From: Massospora cicadina
Lineage: Eukaryota; Entomophthoromycota; Entomophthoromycetes; Entomophthorales; Entomophthoraceae
Length of the DNA: 64,000 bases
Reading direction: 5' to 3'
Assembly: GCA_022478985.1 (NCBI GenBank)
Contig: JAKSZP010004204.1
Span: 1 to 64,000 of the forward strand
The notes beneath the pieces were generated by a model, which was not told the DNA's origin, ran no database searches, and saw only the letters and a list, made by a program, of their open reading frames with translations. Shown one piece after another: positions 11,276-23,702 of the stretch (position 1 is its first letter; every line of letters begins with the position of its first letter). The translations under genes and the position numbers were made by a program.

Positions 11276-12380
11276 TTACAGTCCTAGGCTCCAGCTATCA
11301 AGCTGGATAGAGCCCTGCAACCCTTCAGAACAAAGAAGGACACCATCTTAGGGCGCTGCCATTAAGTCAACAAGGGGATCTAGACCTTACTTTGAATGAG
11401 AAAGTATATAAAAACTGATCATCCTTGTTTGTTTTTTTTTAGTACTAGATGGTCCCAACCCAAGGGGGATTCATCGATGATCTTCCTTGTTTGTTTTCCT
11501 TCACATTACAAAAACTCCCAATCCCAGACTTTTCATTATTTCTGATTCAACAGAGAAGTATGTGCAAAAAATCAGACATCTATGCTGAAAATTAAACATT
11601 TTCAATTAAAATATTACAATGATCACAAACCATACTTTTAATAAGAAGGAGCAACTAGTAACAACCTCAGTTGGAAAAAACTTATACTTAGGGTATCCCC
11701 AGGTGAGAGACTTATACAAAACAAATCATTAATAATATTAAAGTGAGGCAGAAAAGGTAAACAATGGGAATTAAATGAGTATGCGACTTTAAATGGCATT
11801 GAAGAAACCTCTGATTTTTAAATGGATTAGATTCTTTTAAAATAAAGTAGATGATCAAATTTAATTGTATGATGTAGAAATAAAGCATGACATTTGAACC
11901 AAAACTCAAATTCTTAAAGAATAGAAATTTAAAACTCTGGACATTGTTATTCATCTAATCCCACCTCAAAAATGCTCATCCTAAAACTCAGTATCCTGTT
12001 AATAGTAGGATGTTGGACTATTTTCTGTACTTTCTCACCTCTAAAATTATTTTCCCTGCAAATATGTTTTTATTTAAAATCAAGTTATTAAATAGTGCTA
12101 CTAAACATTAGAATATGGACAAAGCCCGCCTGAAAGCTCCAATTGAAGGCGAAAATGTGCTTGAAATTTGTATTCAACTTATCAAGAGAAGTAGTTCAAA
12201 CAATACTTGGAACATCTCGCTCAACTTTCACTATTTCAAGGACTTAAACCCCTCCCTCACTTCTCATGAGTTGAACTCTAGATATAGAATATTAACTTTC
12301 AGTTTGTGGACGCTGTTATGAGAATTTAGGAACCTGAACTTACAGCCAGTCTTCTTGGAACTTTAACCTATAAAATAACA
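11276..12380 (+). repeat. G6 5' LTR
   Basis: About 1.1 kb. It matches 22250-23106 plus 26514-26734 in order. Shared landmarks include CCCAGGTGA then CTTATACAAAACA (near 11700 and 22610), AAGAGAAGTAGT (near 12183 and 26516), CCCCTCCCTCACTTCT (near 12250 and 26580) and the terminal ATAAAATAA-ACA. The first base pair is not canonical TG in this copy. Confidence 0.82.
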
Positions 12381-13099
12381 CAACCCTTAGACAAATTGTG
12401 AGATAGAGTACATATTTATGGGGTCAGTCGCTCCAAAAAATGTCTCATTACCACTTGAAGGTCCACTATACCCACTTTCATAGTGTTGAAGAATCCTTTT
12501 GGTTCATATGGAACCTTATCGTCCTAAGGATTCAGTCCATTACAATTTTATCCTAAATAAACTTTGGGAATAGTTGTAATCACTGTATACCCCAAAAATC
12601 CTGCAGAACATGAATCCATTCCTCTGTGATATGATTGGGCAGAAGCTATGCCCACATAGTTCATAAAAGGATCTTAAGAACTGGGAGCTTCCCAAGGTCA
12701 AGAAATCTGGTCTAACTGAGTGCACTATTAACAATTTTTTATAGATTTGACCATACTTATTTCTTGTGCCCCATTAATACACAGTTGGATAGCACAAGGT
12801 AACATTAAATGCCATAAGAGGCACTGAAACTACGATAAATTACATTGACCTGCAGGTCATGCAGGCTCTAATATTTTTGCTACCCTGACCTATAACGGGG
12901 CATTTAGTATCTACATGATCACACTTCCTCTGCGCAATCCACTGCGCTTTATTACCCAAGAGTATGAATTTGTGGCAAACTTCGTGGCAATACTATAGTA
13001 GTTATACCTGGTTTTTTGGGGGTAGGATGTTGGCGCCGCCAGCCAGTAAGTATTAATTTAGATTGATCAAGATATTCTTCACCTCCAGTTTTCATTCAG

Positions 13100-14350
13100 T
13101 TGAGTTTCCCTCCTCCTCTCGCTGTCAACAAGAAATTCAGGATGGCAACAATGAAATACTTTGCTACTGATGTTGTGCCTGTATTACCTATTTTAATAAT
13201 CTCGCTCCCTTCAGTTCAGCTTTTGATGTGTAAGGGGCTGATAATCTGCCAAGCTACTTATATTTTAATCTGCGTTTCCATCTGACGGTTGACCTCATCA
13301 TAGATTATTTGCCGCCTATATCTCTAAACATCTAGGAAGACCAGGCATTAAATACCTGGATTGACAATGTGGTAAAAAAGGAATGGATTAAGAAAACCTC
13401 TCCTGTGTCATCTCCAATAGCTTTTGCACAGAAAACCGATGGCGCCCTGAGACATTGTGAGGATTATGGGCAACTAAATAACGTTACAATCCTAAATCCA
13501 TATCCTTACCTCTTGAGGCAGCAATTGCGCAGAAGCATCAAAAATTCTTATGTTTTTATCTAAAGTTGACTTGGTGAATGCTCTTCAACAACTGAAGGTT
13601 AATTTTGATCAAGGGTGGCTGGTGGTTATCTGCACCAGTTGAAATATACCTGTTTAAGATCATGCCCTTTAATTTTTAAAAATGCGCCAACTGTCTTTCA
13701 GTACCACATTGATGACTCTTTGTGGATCTCAGGTTCTCATGAGCAAAAGCATATGTGATTAACCCCTTACTACTCTCGCCCAGTTCTGAAAACATGCTAG
13801 GGAACTTCTGGCTGTGGTAGCAGCACTCCAAAAAGCTGGTCTAGTTTAAGCAATCCAAGTGTTTTCTAAAAAGATGTTCAGTTCCTGGACAATTTGGGAC
13901 TAAATGATGTTCAAGCCATTGCGCTTTTAAGATAAATGTCATCCGCTATTGGCCCACTATGATAACAAAAAGGCAAATGCACAGCTTTCTAAAATCATTC
14001 ACTTTTCCTAAGCAGTTTAACCAGTCATTCTATAACTGTACTCACCCTTTCACCCTCTAACAGGTAAGAACGTGCTTTTTCACTAGAATACAGGGTTTCA
14101 CAATGATTTTAAGGCAATAAAAGAGGTTTTTACCACTACCCCTCTTCTTTATAATGCTGATGAAGATAAGTTCTTTATTGTGTCTATATATGCCTCTAAA
14201 ACCGCAGTTGGTGCCATCCTTTTGCAAGAACCTGCTAGGCGAGAACATCCTGTACTTTACTTTTCTATAAAATTTTAGTGTCACCTAGCGGCATGGCCAT
14301 GTATAATAAAAAGTTGGCCACTGTTATTTAATTGTTGATAAACTGGCGGT
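13100..14350 (+). pseudogene. G6 pol, first part: RT and start of RNase H
   Basis: Fragments align with the conserved Ty3/gypsy RT: NLPSYLYFNLRFHL (the LPPHRxYD approach), VVKKEWIKKTSPVSSPIAFAQK, LRHCEDYGQLNNVTILNPYP, and degraded MPFxxxNAPTVFQYHID near 13665-13725. The YxDD catalytic block cannot be found and seems deleted. RNase H begins near 14090 (FKAIKEVFTTTPLLYNAD, FFIVSIYASKTAVGAILLQ, REHPVLYFS) and reaches YNKKLATV before K interrupts it at 14350. The coding resumes at 20332. Many stops are present. Confidence 0.8.
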
Positions 14351-15176
14351 TGTAATGGGAATCCCAAGTTCCCATCCGCCATTGACACAATTTTAAATTG
14401 GAAAAGTGCTACCATCCAATAAGGTTAAATATGTATATGACCTAAGTACTAAATTTGTTATAATCATTGGTTCAGCTATTCATCTGAGATATGATTGTGA
14501 ACCAATCCAATCACCCTCTACCACCAATGGAATCCACCAAACACCACATCACATCCTCACCAACAAACCTCTAAATCAAAGCCTGGAGATTATCTGGCCA
14601 CTGCCACCTGATGATTCATCAGAGTTCATCCACCAGATAATTCTGGATTCATCAGGGCTCTGGAACCTGTTTCACGCTACAGGCTGAGTGCAGATTTGGT
14701 CCAGCCTCGTTGATCTATTTTATTAACTCAGGTAAATATTAGATTTGTGGTTGAAAGGGGAACAAAACCCCATAAAGTTGGGTAGTCCCTCAAGAGTGAC
14801 CACTTAAGGACCATTGAGAAGAATAAAGGAATAAAATTTGGAAGTAAATTAATTTAACCTTTCATTTTATTTTAGCGTTAACAGATTAAAGATTTCAGGG
14901 TGAGGATCTTCCCATCTATCCTACCATAAAATGAGGGAAAAAGTAGAAGAGCCTAAATTACTATTTTATATTAAAGTCTAAATTATTAAAGATCAAAAAA
15001 TTTTCCAGCACGTTTGTCTACCTCAAATGTGCTGAATTGAAAAACCAATCATGCCAAAAACATTTATATTGACTAAATCCATCAGATCGACCAGATTATG
15101 GTTTTGTATTGATTTGGGGGAAGCTCTATAAGCTTTTAATCATCAGAAACACTATCTGATGAATCGTTTTGTCACA
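14351..15176 (-). repeat. K outer LTR (left)
   Basis: 826 bp, TGTAATGG to GTCACA on the plus strand. Its left edge touches the GCGGT target duplication. Closely matches the other K LTRs and the D copy at 58604-59425 (822 bp). Confidence 0.82.
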
Positions 15177-16724
15177 TTACCCCCCACTAAGAGAGAAGCA
15201 GGGAGGCCAAATTGGGCTACAGAGCTTAAAAAATAACTAAACTAAAAAATGGCTTTTTTAAAAAGGTCTTTCAAAATCCTAGGAGATTCATGGGTCTTGA
15301 TGAATCATCAATTCCCTTGGAGGTCCCCATTGTGAGTTGAAACAACCTCTGAAGTCCTTGTGCCACATCCACCTCTAACCAAATTATTGAAAGCCACAAA
15401 CCTGAAACTTGGACAATGAGTTTGGTGACACTTGGGATGGCAACTTGACCTATCTAGCAGGTTGCTGAGTGATAGCGGCTTTCTTATAAAAACAGACCTT
15501 AAAATAATGTAACAAATGGTAATCTTATGATCCCATCTGCCATTGACACAACACTAAATTGGAGAGTTGCCTCCATACAATAAGGGTAAATGTGTATATG
15601 ACTTAAGTGCCAAAATTGTTTATAACCATTAGTTCATCCCAATCAGCTGAGGTATGGAGGTGAACCAATCCAACCACCCTCTACCACCAATAGAATCCAC
15701 CAAACATCATGATTCATCTTCACCATCAGACCTCTGGATCAAAGCCTGGAGATGATATGGCCTCTGCAAACTGGGGATTCATCATTTCTCAGTCCACCAA
15801 ATCATTCTGGATTCATCAGAGCTCTGACACCTGTTCATGCTACAGGCTGAGGTGCGGATTTGGTCCATCCTCTTTGCTTACTCAATTACCTCAGGTTAAT
15901 ATTAGATTCTTAACTGAAAGGGTAAAAAAAATCCAATAAAGTTGGGTGTTACCTTGAGAGTGAACACTTGAGGATTGATGCGAAGAATGAAGGAATAAAT
16001 TTTAAAATAATATTTTGGACTTGAGCTTTATCTCAGCGTCAACAGAGTAAGAATTCCAAGGTGAGGATCATCCCATCAATCTCTCCTTAAAATAAGGGAA
16101 ACAGAATGAGAATAGCCTAAAGTATCATTTTATCTTAATATACTAACTATCAATTGGAAAAATCTTCCAGCACATTTGCCTACCTCAATCAGGAAAATTG
16201 AAACCCCTCTTTTTAAAACGGGTTTGTTACTCCTAATCAGGCATCTCTCAAATCTGTTTAGTGTGGAGAAAATAAAATGTTATTAGAATGGGAGATAGGA
16301 CAATCCTGATTCCTTATGTACTATGTAAATATATTATTTTTAAACTGATAGGTTGGCCTCAATTTAGGTTAATCCAATTAGGGAAGTATACTCAAATTGG
16401 GTGTCCTTATTTGGTATCCTTGGCAGTCAGTCTAGACTTGGATCATGACGTCAAGGCCCTTGGATATGGTCTAGTCACTTTAGGGACCAACAGGCCCAGA
16501 AGTGACTCTTAGATATTATAAATAAAATAGATATATGAATAAGATTATAGGTAGTGAACTATATGATATATCTATTAGAATATATGGGACCCTTTTATAG
16601 GGTTATCAATAACAGATATAAATAAAGGGTGATAACTGATATCTAATAAAAAGATATTTCCACTCTTTCCACTCAACATAACTTTTTGAGCAATTTATAC
16701 AGTTAAAAAAGTAAAACCTAATTG

Positions 16725-18416
16725 CCCGCCATAGTTTCACTCCAATGTTATCAGATCCCCACTGGCTTCCCCAGTGTGGGGCAGCGGCGAAACCCCCTGC
16801 CATTTTCCATCCAACAGGAAAACGCACTTGGACTGGCTCGCCCAGTTATACCAAACCGCTGGGATGATTCATTTCTACCAAGGATCTTGACGCCCACCTC
16901 ACTTGAACCCAAATGAGAGCCCCATTGCCCTCTGTTGCTCCCCTGGAGCAACATGCATTTTAGCCTTAGGGTTGAATATGGGAAACTTTTCTCCTACAAC
17001 GACCAAGCCATTATCAAAATGGCTCAGGTTGTGATGCGTACCGCCTGCTTTATTGACTTCTGCCCCTATAAGGGGTATTTCAATCTCAGCTTCACCTGTG
17101 AAGCTGATGCTGCCACTGTGGCAACGGTGCCCCTAATCTTCTAAAATACTCCTCTCCCAACAACTTGGACCCAGCTCCCAGCAGAAACCACTTTGGTGGT
17201 TCAGTTCGCTGTTTTGGTCACTTACCTTCACCCTGAGGTGCTCCACCAGGAGCTGATGGAAGGTTTGGCAGCCTTTGGCTCCAACCCCATCTTGCAATTT
17301 ATGGTCCCAAATGGGGACATACGCCTTGCTGGGCCTTAGGTGTATGCCATGATCAGCCTAAAACAAACAAAATTGCCCTATTGATTCCACCTTGCACCTC
17401 TATCCCCTCTGCCCCCAACCATCCATTCTGGGCCCACGTCAAGGGCAGACGGACAATTTGTCCATCCTGTTTTGAGTTAGACCACTTGAAACGCAAGTGC
17501 CCATCCTTAACTGCTTCCAACGGTGCTGATTTTTTGTCCAATGGCCACCAATCCGCTGCTCACCCGCGCCAGTTCTGGCATAGGGCATTATCCTACCTCC
17601 CCTCCCCTTAGCCTGTTGCTGCAGCTGACCTGCGGCCACCAATCAGCCTTTACCTCGCCCCAGTGCCACACATGATTCTTCTAATCAAGCGCAGGATTGT
17701 ACCCCAATTTGATCCAATGCAGCCTCAAACAAATCAACCAATTATCAACCATATACCAATTCCCCAAATTAATTCAACCAGAACCCATGAGAGTTTTTGG
17801 ATGAAATTGACGAATCTGGTAATATCATTGAAGAACCATCACTGCAAGTCAACCAGTTCTGTAATGCAAAATGGGATGCAGAATTCCCCCCTCATTTATA
17901 TGCCCCACAGCCAAATGACAAATCATTCTACAGCGACCACCAGCTTGCAGTAGAAGCAGCCGCCACACCAGATTGCTGCCCCTCCGTGAAGCTGCCACCA
18001 AATCAGTGGTGGCGCTCACAGGATGAATTACACCTCCTGTTATCCCCAAAAATCTTACTCCAAAAAGTAATATTAACGTGAAACAATTACACAAAAATGT
18101 CACCAATGCTATCCAGAACGCGGTAACTATAGCACAGAATCCAAAAGCCAAGATTACCTGAACCAATATTGCAACTTTTACTAAACTACCAAACGCCCGC
18201 ATTAAAGCCAAAAAAGCTTTAGCTGAATATATTACTGCCATTTTTCGTGTTGGCAATTACTCAGAAGTACTAATCATCAAAACTATTGAATCACATGCCG
18301 CTGATGCCCCAACGCCCTTGCTATCTACCTTGACATGCACCCTACTCTGGTAATAGGAAGCTGCTGCCAAAGATGAGCCCCCTGATCCCTCCTCCCCTTC
18401 CGCCATGAAGGGATAA
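16725..18416 (+). pseudogene. ORF1/gag-like protein with zinc knuckle (HAL-b copy)
   Basis: Open segments 16722-16916, 16935-17144 and onward share one frame, separated by single stops (TGA near 16915, TAA near 17143). They give YGKLFSYNDQAIIKMAQ, FIDFCPYKGYFNLSF, TLVVQFAVLVTYL and ELMEGLAAFGSNPIL. The zinc knuckle CPSCFELDHLKRKC is at 17459-17500. A Pro-rich region follows, then DEID/NIIEEPSLQ, then KNVTNAIQNAVTIAQ, then KKALAEYITAIFRVGNY, ending at TAA near 18416. The parallel decay of HAL-a and HAL-b while keeping the same architecture supports a real protein family. An RNA-binding ORF1 role is inferred from the zinc knuckle only. Confidence 0.7.
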
Positions 18417-18580
18417 TCAGTCTCCGCTGCCTACCCGGTTGGTTGTTTTGTTAGGTGTGTTTCACTTAATTCATCCATTTTTGGCGTTTTGTTTTGAATC
18501 ATTAGTTACATTAGTTTTAGTTTTAGTTCTTAGTTCAGTAATGTATGTCCCTTGGTCAGCTTACCTCGATTAAATAATAA
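16725..18580 (+). mobile_element. HAL-b: ORF1-only retroelement (about 1.86 kb)
   Basis: Plus-strand counterpart of HAL-a with the same 5' start (CCATAGTTT shared) and the same 3' end (CAGCTTACCTC followed by TTAAATAATAA). No RT, endonuclease or LTR is visible in either copy. No convincing target duplication is seen here. It lies within R, which lies within K, which lies within G6. Confidence 0.72.
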
Positions 18581-19338
18581 GAGAGATCTCATCAGATATC
18601 AGATTTAATGGTTATTGAAGAAATAATAATAGATATGGTAGTATTATAACAAGGTTGCTACCTAGAACCTTGTATCATCAGATAAGAATGATTTTTATCC
18701 AAATTTTAATAGGATATCATCCTATGAGGGTTTAGATCAACAAAGAATTCCAGATCCTTCAGTGAATTAAAACATAAAAGGCTTTTAGCCTAATACCCTG
18801 AGACTTGAACCTAAGGAAGTGAGTCTGACCCTAGGATAAGGTTTGACCTTAACCAGGGTAAAATCCTGACCTCACTCATGCCAAAAACGCCCAGAATAAC
18901 CAAACTGCAAGATTAATTTGATTATGAACTTTATATTAATTTGAGGTAAGCTCTATATGATTTAAATTAATAAAAACTCTATGTGATTTTCATTTTGTCA
19001 CATCACTCCTTCCACTATTAGAGAAGCCAATGGAGCCCAATTGGACTACAGAACTCAGAATCAAAACAATATTTGAATAAAAATGAGCTTTTTAATAGGG
19101 GTCTTTGGGAAAGCATAGGAAATACAAGGGTCTCAGATAAATTGACAACCCCTTGGGGGCCCCGTTGAGAGTTGCCTTGACCACTGGAACCTCGCGCCAT
19201 ATCTGCCTCCAATAAAGTTATCAGAAACACAAACCAGAAATTTGGACAATAAGTTTGGTGCCACTTAAATGGCAACCAGACCAAAATAGCAGGCTGCTGA
19301 TTGATAGTAACTTGCTTAAAAAATAGACTTGAGAATAA

Positions 19339-20326
19339 TGTAACAAATGAGAACCCCAAGTTCCCATCTGCCACTGACAACCTCGAATTGAAGAGTTGCC
19401 TCCATCCAGTAAGTACAGATGTGTATATGACCTAAGTGCCAAAATTTGTTATACTGTTGTTTCATCCTAATCAGCTGAGGTATGGCAGTGAACCAGTCTA
19501 ACCACCCTCTACCACTAATGGAATCTACTAAACACCAAGTTTCATCCTCACCACCAGACCTCTGGATCAAGACCTGGAGCTGACTCTGGCCTCTGCCACC
19601 TAAGAATTCATTAGGCTCATCCACTGGATCACTCTGGATTCAACTGATCTCTGGCACCTGGTTCACACTACAGGCCAAGGTGCACATTTGGTCTATCCTC
19701 TTTTGGACCACTTAATTGCCTTAGTTAAATATTAGATTTGTGGCTAAAAGGGTAACAAGACCCCATAAAGTTGAGAGGTTACCTTGAAAGTGAACACTTG
19801 AGAACTAACGTGAAGAATAAAGGAATAAACTTAAAGATAAGGTAATTTAAAATTGAAATTTATTACAGTGTCAACAGAGTGAGAATTTAAAGGTGAGTAT
19901 TTTTCCATCAAAACCACCTTGAATTAAGGGAAACAAAACAAGAAAAGCTTATTTTATTATCTTATAATAAAGTTCAAAAGGAGTGGTAGCATAGCGGGAT
20001 GGTTCCTGCTCCACTCTAGAAGTCAATTTTATTGACACAGGTTCAAAACCAGCACAGGTTAAAAACTCAGCGTGGTATAATTTATACCAAGGTTGACTAC
20101 ATCGTTTACTTTACTTTATATTAAAGTTTAAGCAATTATTGATTAAAAAATTCCTCCAGCGCGTTTACCTACCTCAAATTGTGCCAAATTGAAAAAACAA
20201 TTATGCCAAAAAATATAGATTGACCAAACTCATTGGATTGTCCAAATTATGAATATTGTCAATTCAGCATAAGCTCTATATTTTTTAATTACTAAAAACA
20301 CCATATGATAAATCATTTTTTTCACA
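19339..20326 (-). repeat. K outer LTR (right) carrying a SINE
   Basis: 988 bp, about 835 bp once the SINE and its duplicated target are removed, matching the 826-bp left LTR. It ends in CACA followed by the GCGGT duplication. Confidence 0.82.
19979..20113 (+). mobile_element. tRNA-derived SINE, copy 1
   Basis: A roughly 135-bp insertion in the K LTR contains RNA polymerase III promoter boxes in tRNA order: box A TAGCATAGCGGG at 19987-19998 and box B GGTTCAAAACC at 20040-20050. The spacing is slightly longer than in most tRNAs and fits a long variable arm. The 3' body ends CCAAGGTTGACTAC. Flanks show a decayed 17-18 bp duplication (19961-19978 and 20114-20131), which uninterrupted K LTRs carry only once. 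A minus-strand relative lies at 36557-36672. A functional tRNA is unlikely: D and T stems do not pair. Confidence 0.72.
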
Positions 20327-22240
20327 GCGGTAACTTTTACAGAACATAAACATACTACGTTGTGCAAATGGATAATAAGTCACATACTTACTATTACAGA
20401 CCCCAAAAGTTGGCACACAGAAAGACCAGGATACATTGCAATCTTCTAAGATTCAAATTTAATTAAGTTTGACAAAAGGGCTACCCATATTTTATCTGGC
20501 ATTATAAGCCTTAATCTCCTTAAAAGTTTCACTCTGAATATGAATTCTGACTTAGTTAGAGTAATTTCCCAAAACAAATCATGCCTTCTCAACCTCATCC
20601 ATTGCCGCAGTTGCTTCCCCACCTTAAGCCCAAATGAATCCCCTAGTCCAAAAGTCATATACTCCCTGTCACCTCTTTTGAATATGAAATTTTGTAAATC
20701 TACCTGAATCAGCCCTGCATCCTCTGTAGATGAAGTTTCTCTCATTGATGCTGTTTTGGCATCCTAGTCTTCAGACTCTAAATGTCTTGATCTCCTTTAA
20801 AGATTGATGCTGGTAAAGCACCTTCTTGGTTTTATACCCTATAGGATAAGGTAGACTATTTTCACAACAAAGTTGGATTACCTCTGCCCTGCAAACATAT
20901 ATAATAAGGGAACATCGTGATTCTCCTACCATTGGCACCCTGGTGTGAAAAGAATGAAAGACTAAGTTAATTGTGTTTATACTAAAATAAAATTTAAAAG
21001 ATGTTCTAGCCTTGATTGAACAATGCATAATCTGTGCTTATTCCTAATCAGAAAAAAAACTAAGGGAATGGCTTCCTTCACCCCTTTAACAAGCAGCTGG
21101 GCCATGGACTTCTTTTTCATAGGATTTCATTGTAAGTTTTCCAATGTCCTGCAGGTATGACATGATTATGATAGTTGTAGAATTGCTTCGCAAATTACGC
21201 CATCTTCACCCCTTGCCTGATAACAACTAAATTTAATAACATGACATAAATTGTTTGTGACATATGTCTTTGCCATGTTTGGTGTGCCTCAGGATCTGGT
21301 CAGAGATAGGGGCCTCAGTTATTTTGCAATTTTGAGAGGCCTTATGTGTTATCCTTAAGACTAAGCCTTGCAGATCATCAGCTTATCACCCTCAATCCAA
21401 TGGCCAGACAGGATGTGTCAACCAGTCTTTTGAGGAGTATCATTAATGCCATGCTACCGCCTCCCAGGACACATGAACAGCCATCCTACCTCTGGCCCAA
21501 TTCTCAAACAATAAATCCCTCCATTAACCCATAAGTATGTCACCTATGTATTTAACTTGGGCTACAACCCTGGGTTTACTATTGGCCCTCAAGCGCAACG
21601 CTCCACAATCAGATATCTTTGTCACAAATATACAGACATCAAATCAACAGGTCCAAAACAGTTGACTAGATCACTAATGATGTCAAGCATTTGCAGGCAA
21701 AAAGGTTACAATGTTTTAGCTATTTGGTAGACAACTTATTAATGGTGGACACCAAGAGCCTGCACTTTAAAGTGCCATGTTGGAAACTGGCTTTCAAACA
21801 ATAAGGCCCAATCCCTATCACTAAAGTCTTGAACAACAGAGCTTTTTACCTAGAACTGCCCCGGCACTGAAATATCAATAAACTCCTTTCATACTTTCTC
21901 GCTTCCTCGTTTAAATCCAAGAAAGCAGTGAATTTTGAGACCATCCTGTTAGAAGGAGCACCCAAAGTTGACTGGAGAAGATTCTAGACGCATGATGGGT
22001 CAAAATGGAATGCACTACCTAGTGTCATGGAAAAATATCCAGTTTATGAGAACAGTTAGGCTCCTTGTAAGGATTGTGTCAAATATTGTGATTTAATTGC
22101 ATATTTTCACAAAATATTATTTTAATGCTCCATCACTGTGCCCATCAAAGACTATCACCATTGCCGCTACAAGATCACAACCCTGCACAATAACTATGCA
22201 TTAGCAAATTCCCTGGGGGTGTGGATCCAGTTATTAAAGG
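20327..22240 (+). pseudogene. G6 pol, second part: RNase H end, integrase, chromodomain
   Basis: Directly after K the RNase H resumes (MDNKSHTYYYRPQKLAHRK, then LLRFKFN), continuing the reading cut at 14350. Integrase traces follow: LTSSWAMDFF (first Asp region) near 21080, MFGVPQDLV then DRGLSYF-like near 21290, and a DHQLITLNPMAR-like block corresponding to AYHPQSDGQ near 21375. Downstream, VDTKSLHFK and KVLNNRAFYLELP fit the integrase C-terminus. A chromodomain-like block at about 21970-22110 contains KYPVYENS and KDCVKYC. Stops and shifts throughout; TAG near 22056 replaces the usual chromodomain Trp. Confidence 0.75.
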
Positions 22241-23106
22241 AAAGGGTAACGTAAGACCCTAGGCCTCATCTATCAACCTGAATAGGGCTTGCACCCTTTC
22301 AGAAAAAGAAGGGCACCAACCCTAAGGCGCTTCCATTGAATCATTTAGGGGATTTGGGCCATACTATGGATGAGCGTTGGGTAAATGATTCACCTCTTTG
22401 TTTGATTTTCATCACCTTGCACCAAACTCACAAATCCAAACATTTCACTATTTCTAAATTAAGCAGAGCAGTATGTTCAGAAAATCAGACAGCTCTGTGT
22501 GGCATTTAAACATGTAATCAAAAATAATACAATGGTCATAAGCTTGACTTCTAATCAGATGGATCAACAAGGAAGATCTAATTAAAAAATTTTATACCTC
22601 AGATATCCCCAGGTGAAAATCTTATACAAAACATATCCTGAATAATCACAAAGTTAGCCAAAAAAAGTTAAATAATGGGAATCAAGTGAGTCTGCAAGTT
22701 TAAATAGTATTATAGTGAAATCTGGTGGTTAAAAATGAAAAAAAATTTTCTAAAATAGTAAGGTCAATCAAATTTAGTTGTTGTGTAGATTATCTAAGTG
22801 TATCATTCACAACATTATTCAAATTTTTCAAGTCTAGCAATTGTTTCAATTTTGAACATTGATATTCATCTAAGAACACCTCCACACATGCCCAACTCTG
22901 AAACCCAACACCCTGCTAATGGTAAGATGTAAATTATTTCATTACTTTTTTCCCACTAAACCTCCTTTTTCTTAGAATTCTAGTTATTTTTTTCTAAAAT
23001 TAAAAAGTAATAAATATTGTGCTGCTAAAAATTGTGGATATGTAAAAGACCATCTGTTAGCTTCAATTGAAGGAGAACTATTCCTGAAAACTTTTATTTA
23101 ACTTGC

Positions 23107-23702
23107 TGTCAGGCTTTACCCCAATGTGAATAAAGCCTTGACTTCAGATTCCTGAATGGCTGCTTATTTTTATTACTTCATATTTATATTTATGCCATAG
23201 TTTATTTAGCAATGTGATGTTGGGGAGAAAGGCTGAACTTACAAGAAAATTAAGTTACTATTTTGCTAATTAATGCTTTGTTAAACCAAAGACACAATGC
23301 TTTATTAGCTTCAAAGCTATATAGCCCCAACGAATATCCATTTACCAAGCTGAATATTACCTGAAATACTTGAGACAAATCGCCTCAACAAGCACCTTCT
23401 GATAGGCTTCAGTGATTTTCCCCTGCTCCTGCTCAGTCCCTATTTTCCTTAGCCCAATTAAAGGGATGGTATGATATTATATAAAGGACCTTTTTTTAGT
23501 CTTACACTAATTTTTGCCTAGTTAAATACTTAGTGATTTTGCCTGTTCAAGAGAACAGAGGTTTGCCTTGACAAAAAAATATTCCATCAATTGATTGCCC
23601 TAGAGACTAAGGTCTACTATGAGATTCCTGTGGTGCTACTAACAGCTAATTATTATGTAGCCTTCAAAGGAATTAGTTTCTAAATAAATAATAAAATTAA
23701 CA
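23107..23702 (+). repeat. Q LTR, left copy
   Basis: 596 bp. Shares with the right copy CAATGTGA/TTAATAAAGCC near the start, AGCAATGTGATGTTG, TAGGCTTCAGTGATT and TAGCCTTCAAAGGAA near the end. A TATATAAAGG stretch near 23483 could be a TATA box on the plus strand. Confidence 0.85.

Larger units (their letters stand above)
16213..18871. mobile_element. R: unclassified insertion in the K middle LTR
   Basis: About 2.66 kb separates two colinear parts of the K middle LTR. Excluding HAL-b (16725-18580), about 800 bp remain (16213-16724 and 18581-18871) without coding potential. This could be a solo LTR or non-coding element. CCTC-like sequence at both edges hints at a target duplication but is too short to claim. 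Confidence 0.5.
15508..19002 (-). repeat. K middle LTR, split by insertion R
   Basis: LTR sequence runs 15508 to about 16212 and resumes at about 18872 to 19002 (ATGCCAAAAACGCC onward), ending in GTCACA. The 2.66 kb between is insertion R with HAL-b inside. Confidence 0.75.
14351..20326 (-). mobile_element. K: pol-less LTR array (LTR-X-LTR-X-LTR)
   Basis: Three direct LTR copies (14351-15176, 15508-19002 interrupted, 19339-20326 with a SINE) alternate with two spacers X (15177-15507 and 19003-19338, about 335 bp each). The array is bounded by TG...CA ends and an exact 5-bp duplication GCGGT (14346-14350, 20327-20331). X has no protease, RT or integrase. In minus orientation a purine-rich stretch (AGTGGGGGGTAA, or GTGGAAGGAGTGA) sits just before the LTR start TGTGACA, like a polypurine tract, so I assign minus orientation. 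It resembles a TRIM-type element that became tandem by LTR recombination. A second copy, D, is at 58604-59911. Confidence 0.8.
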
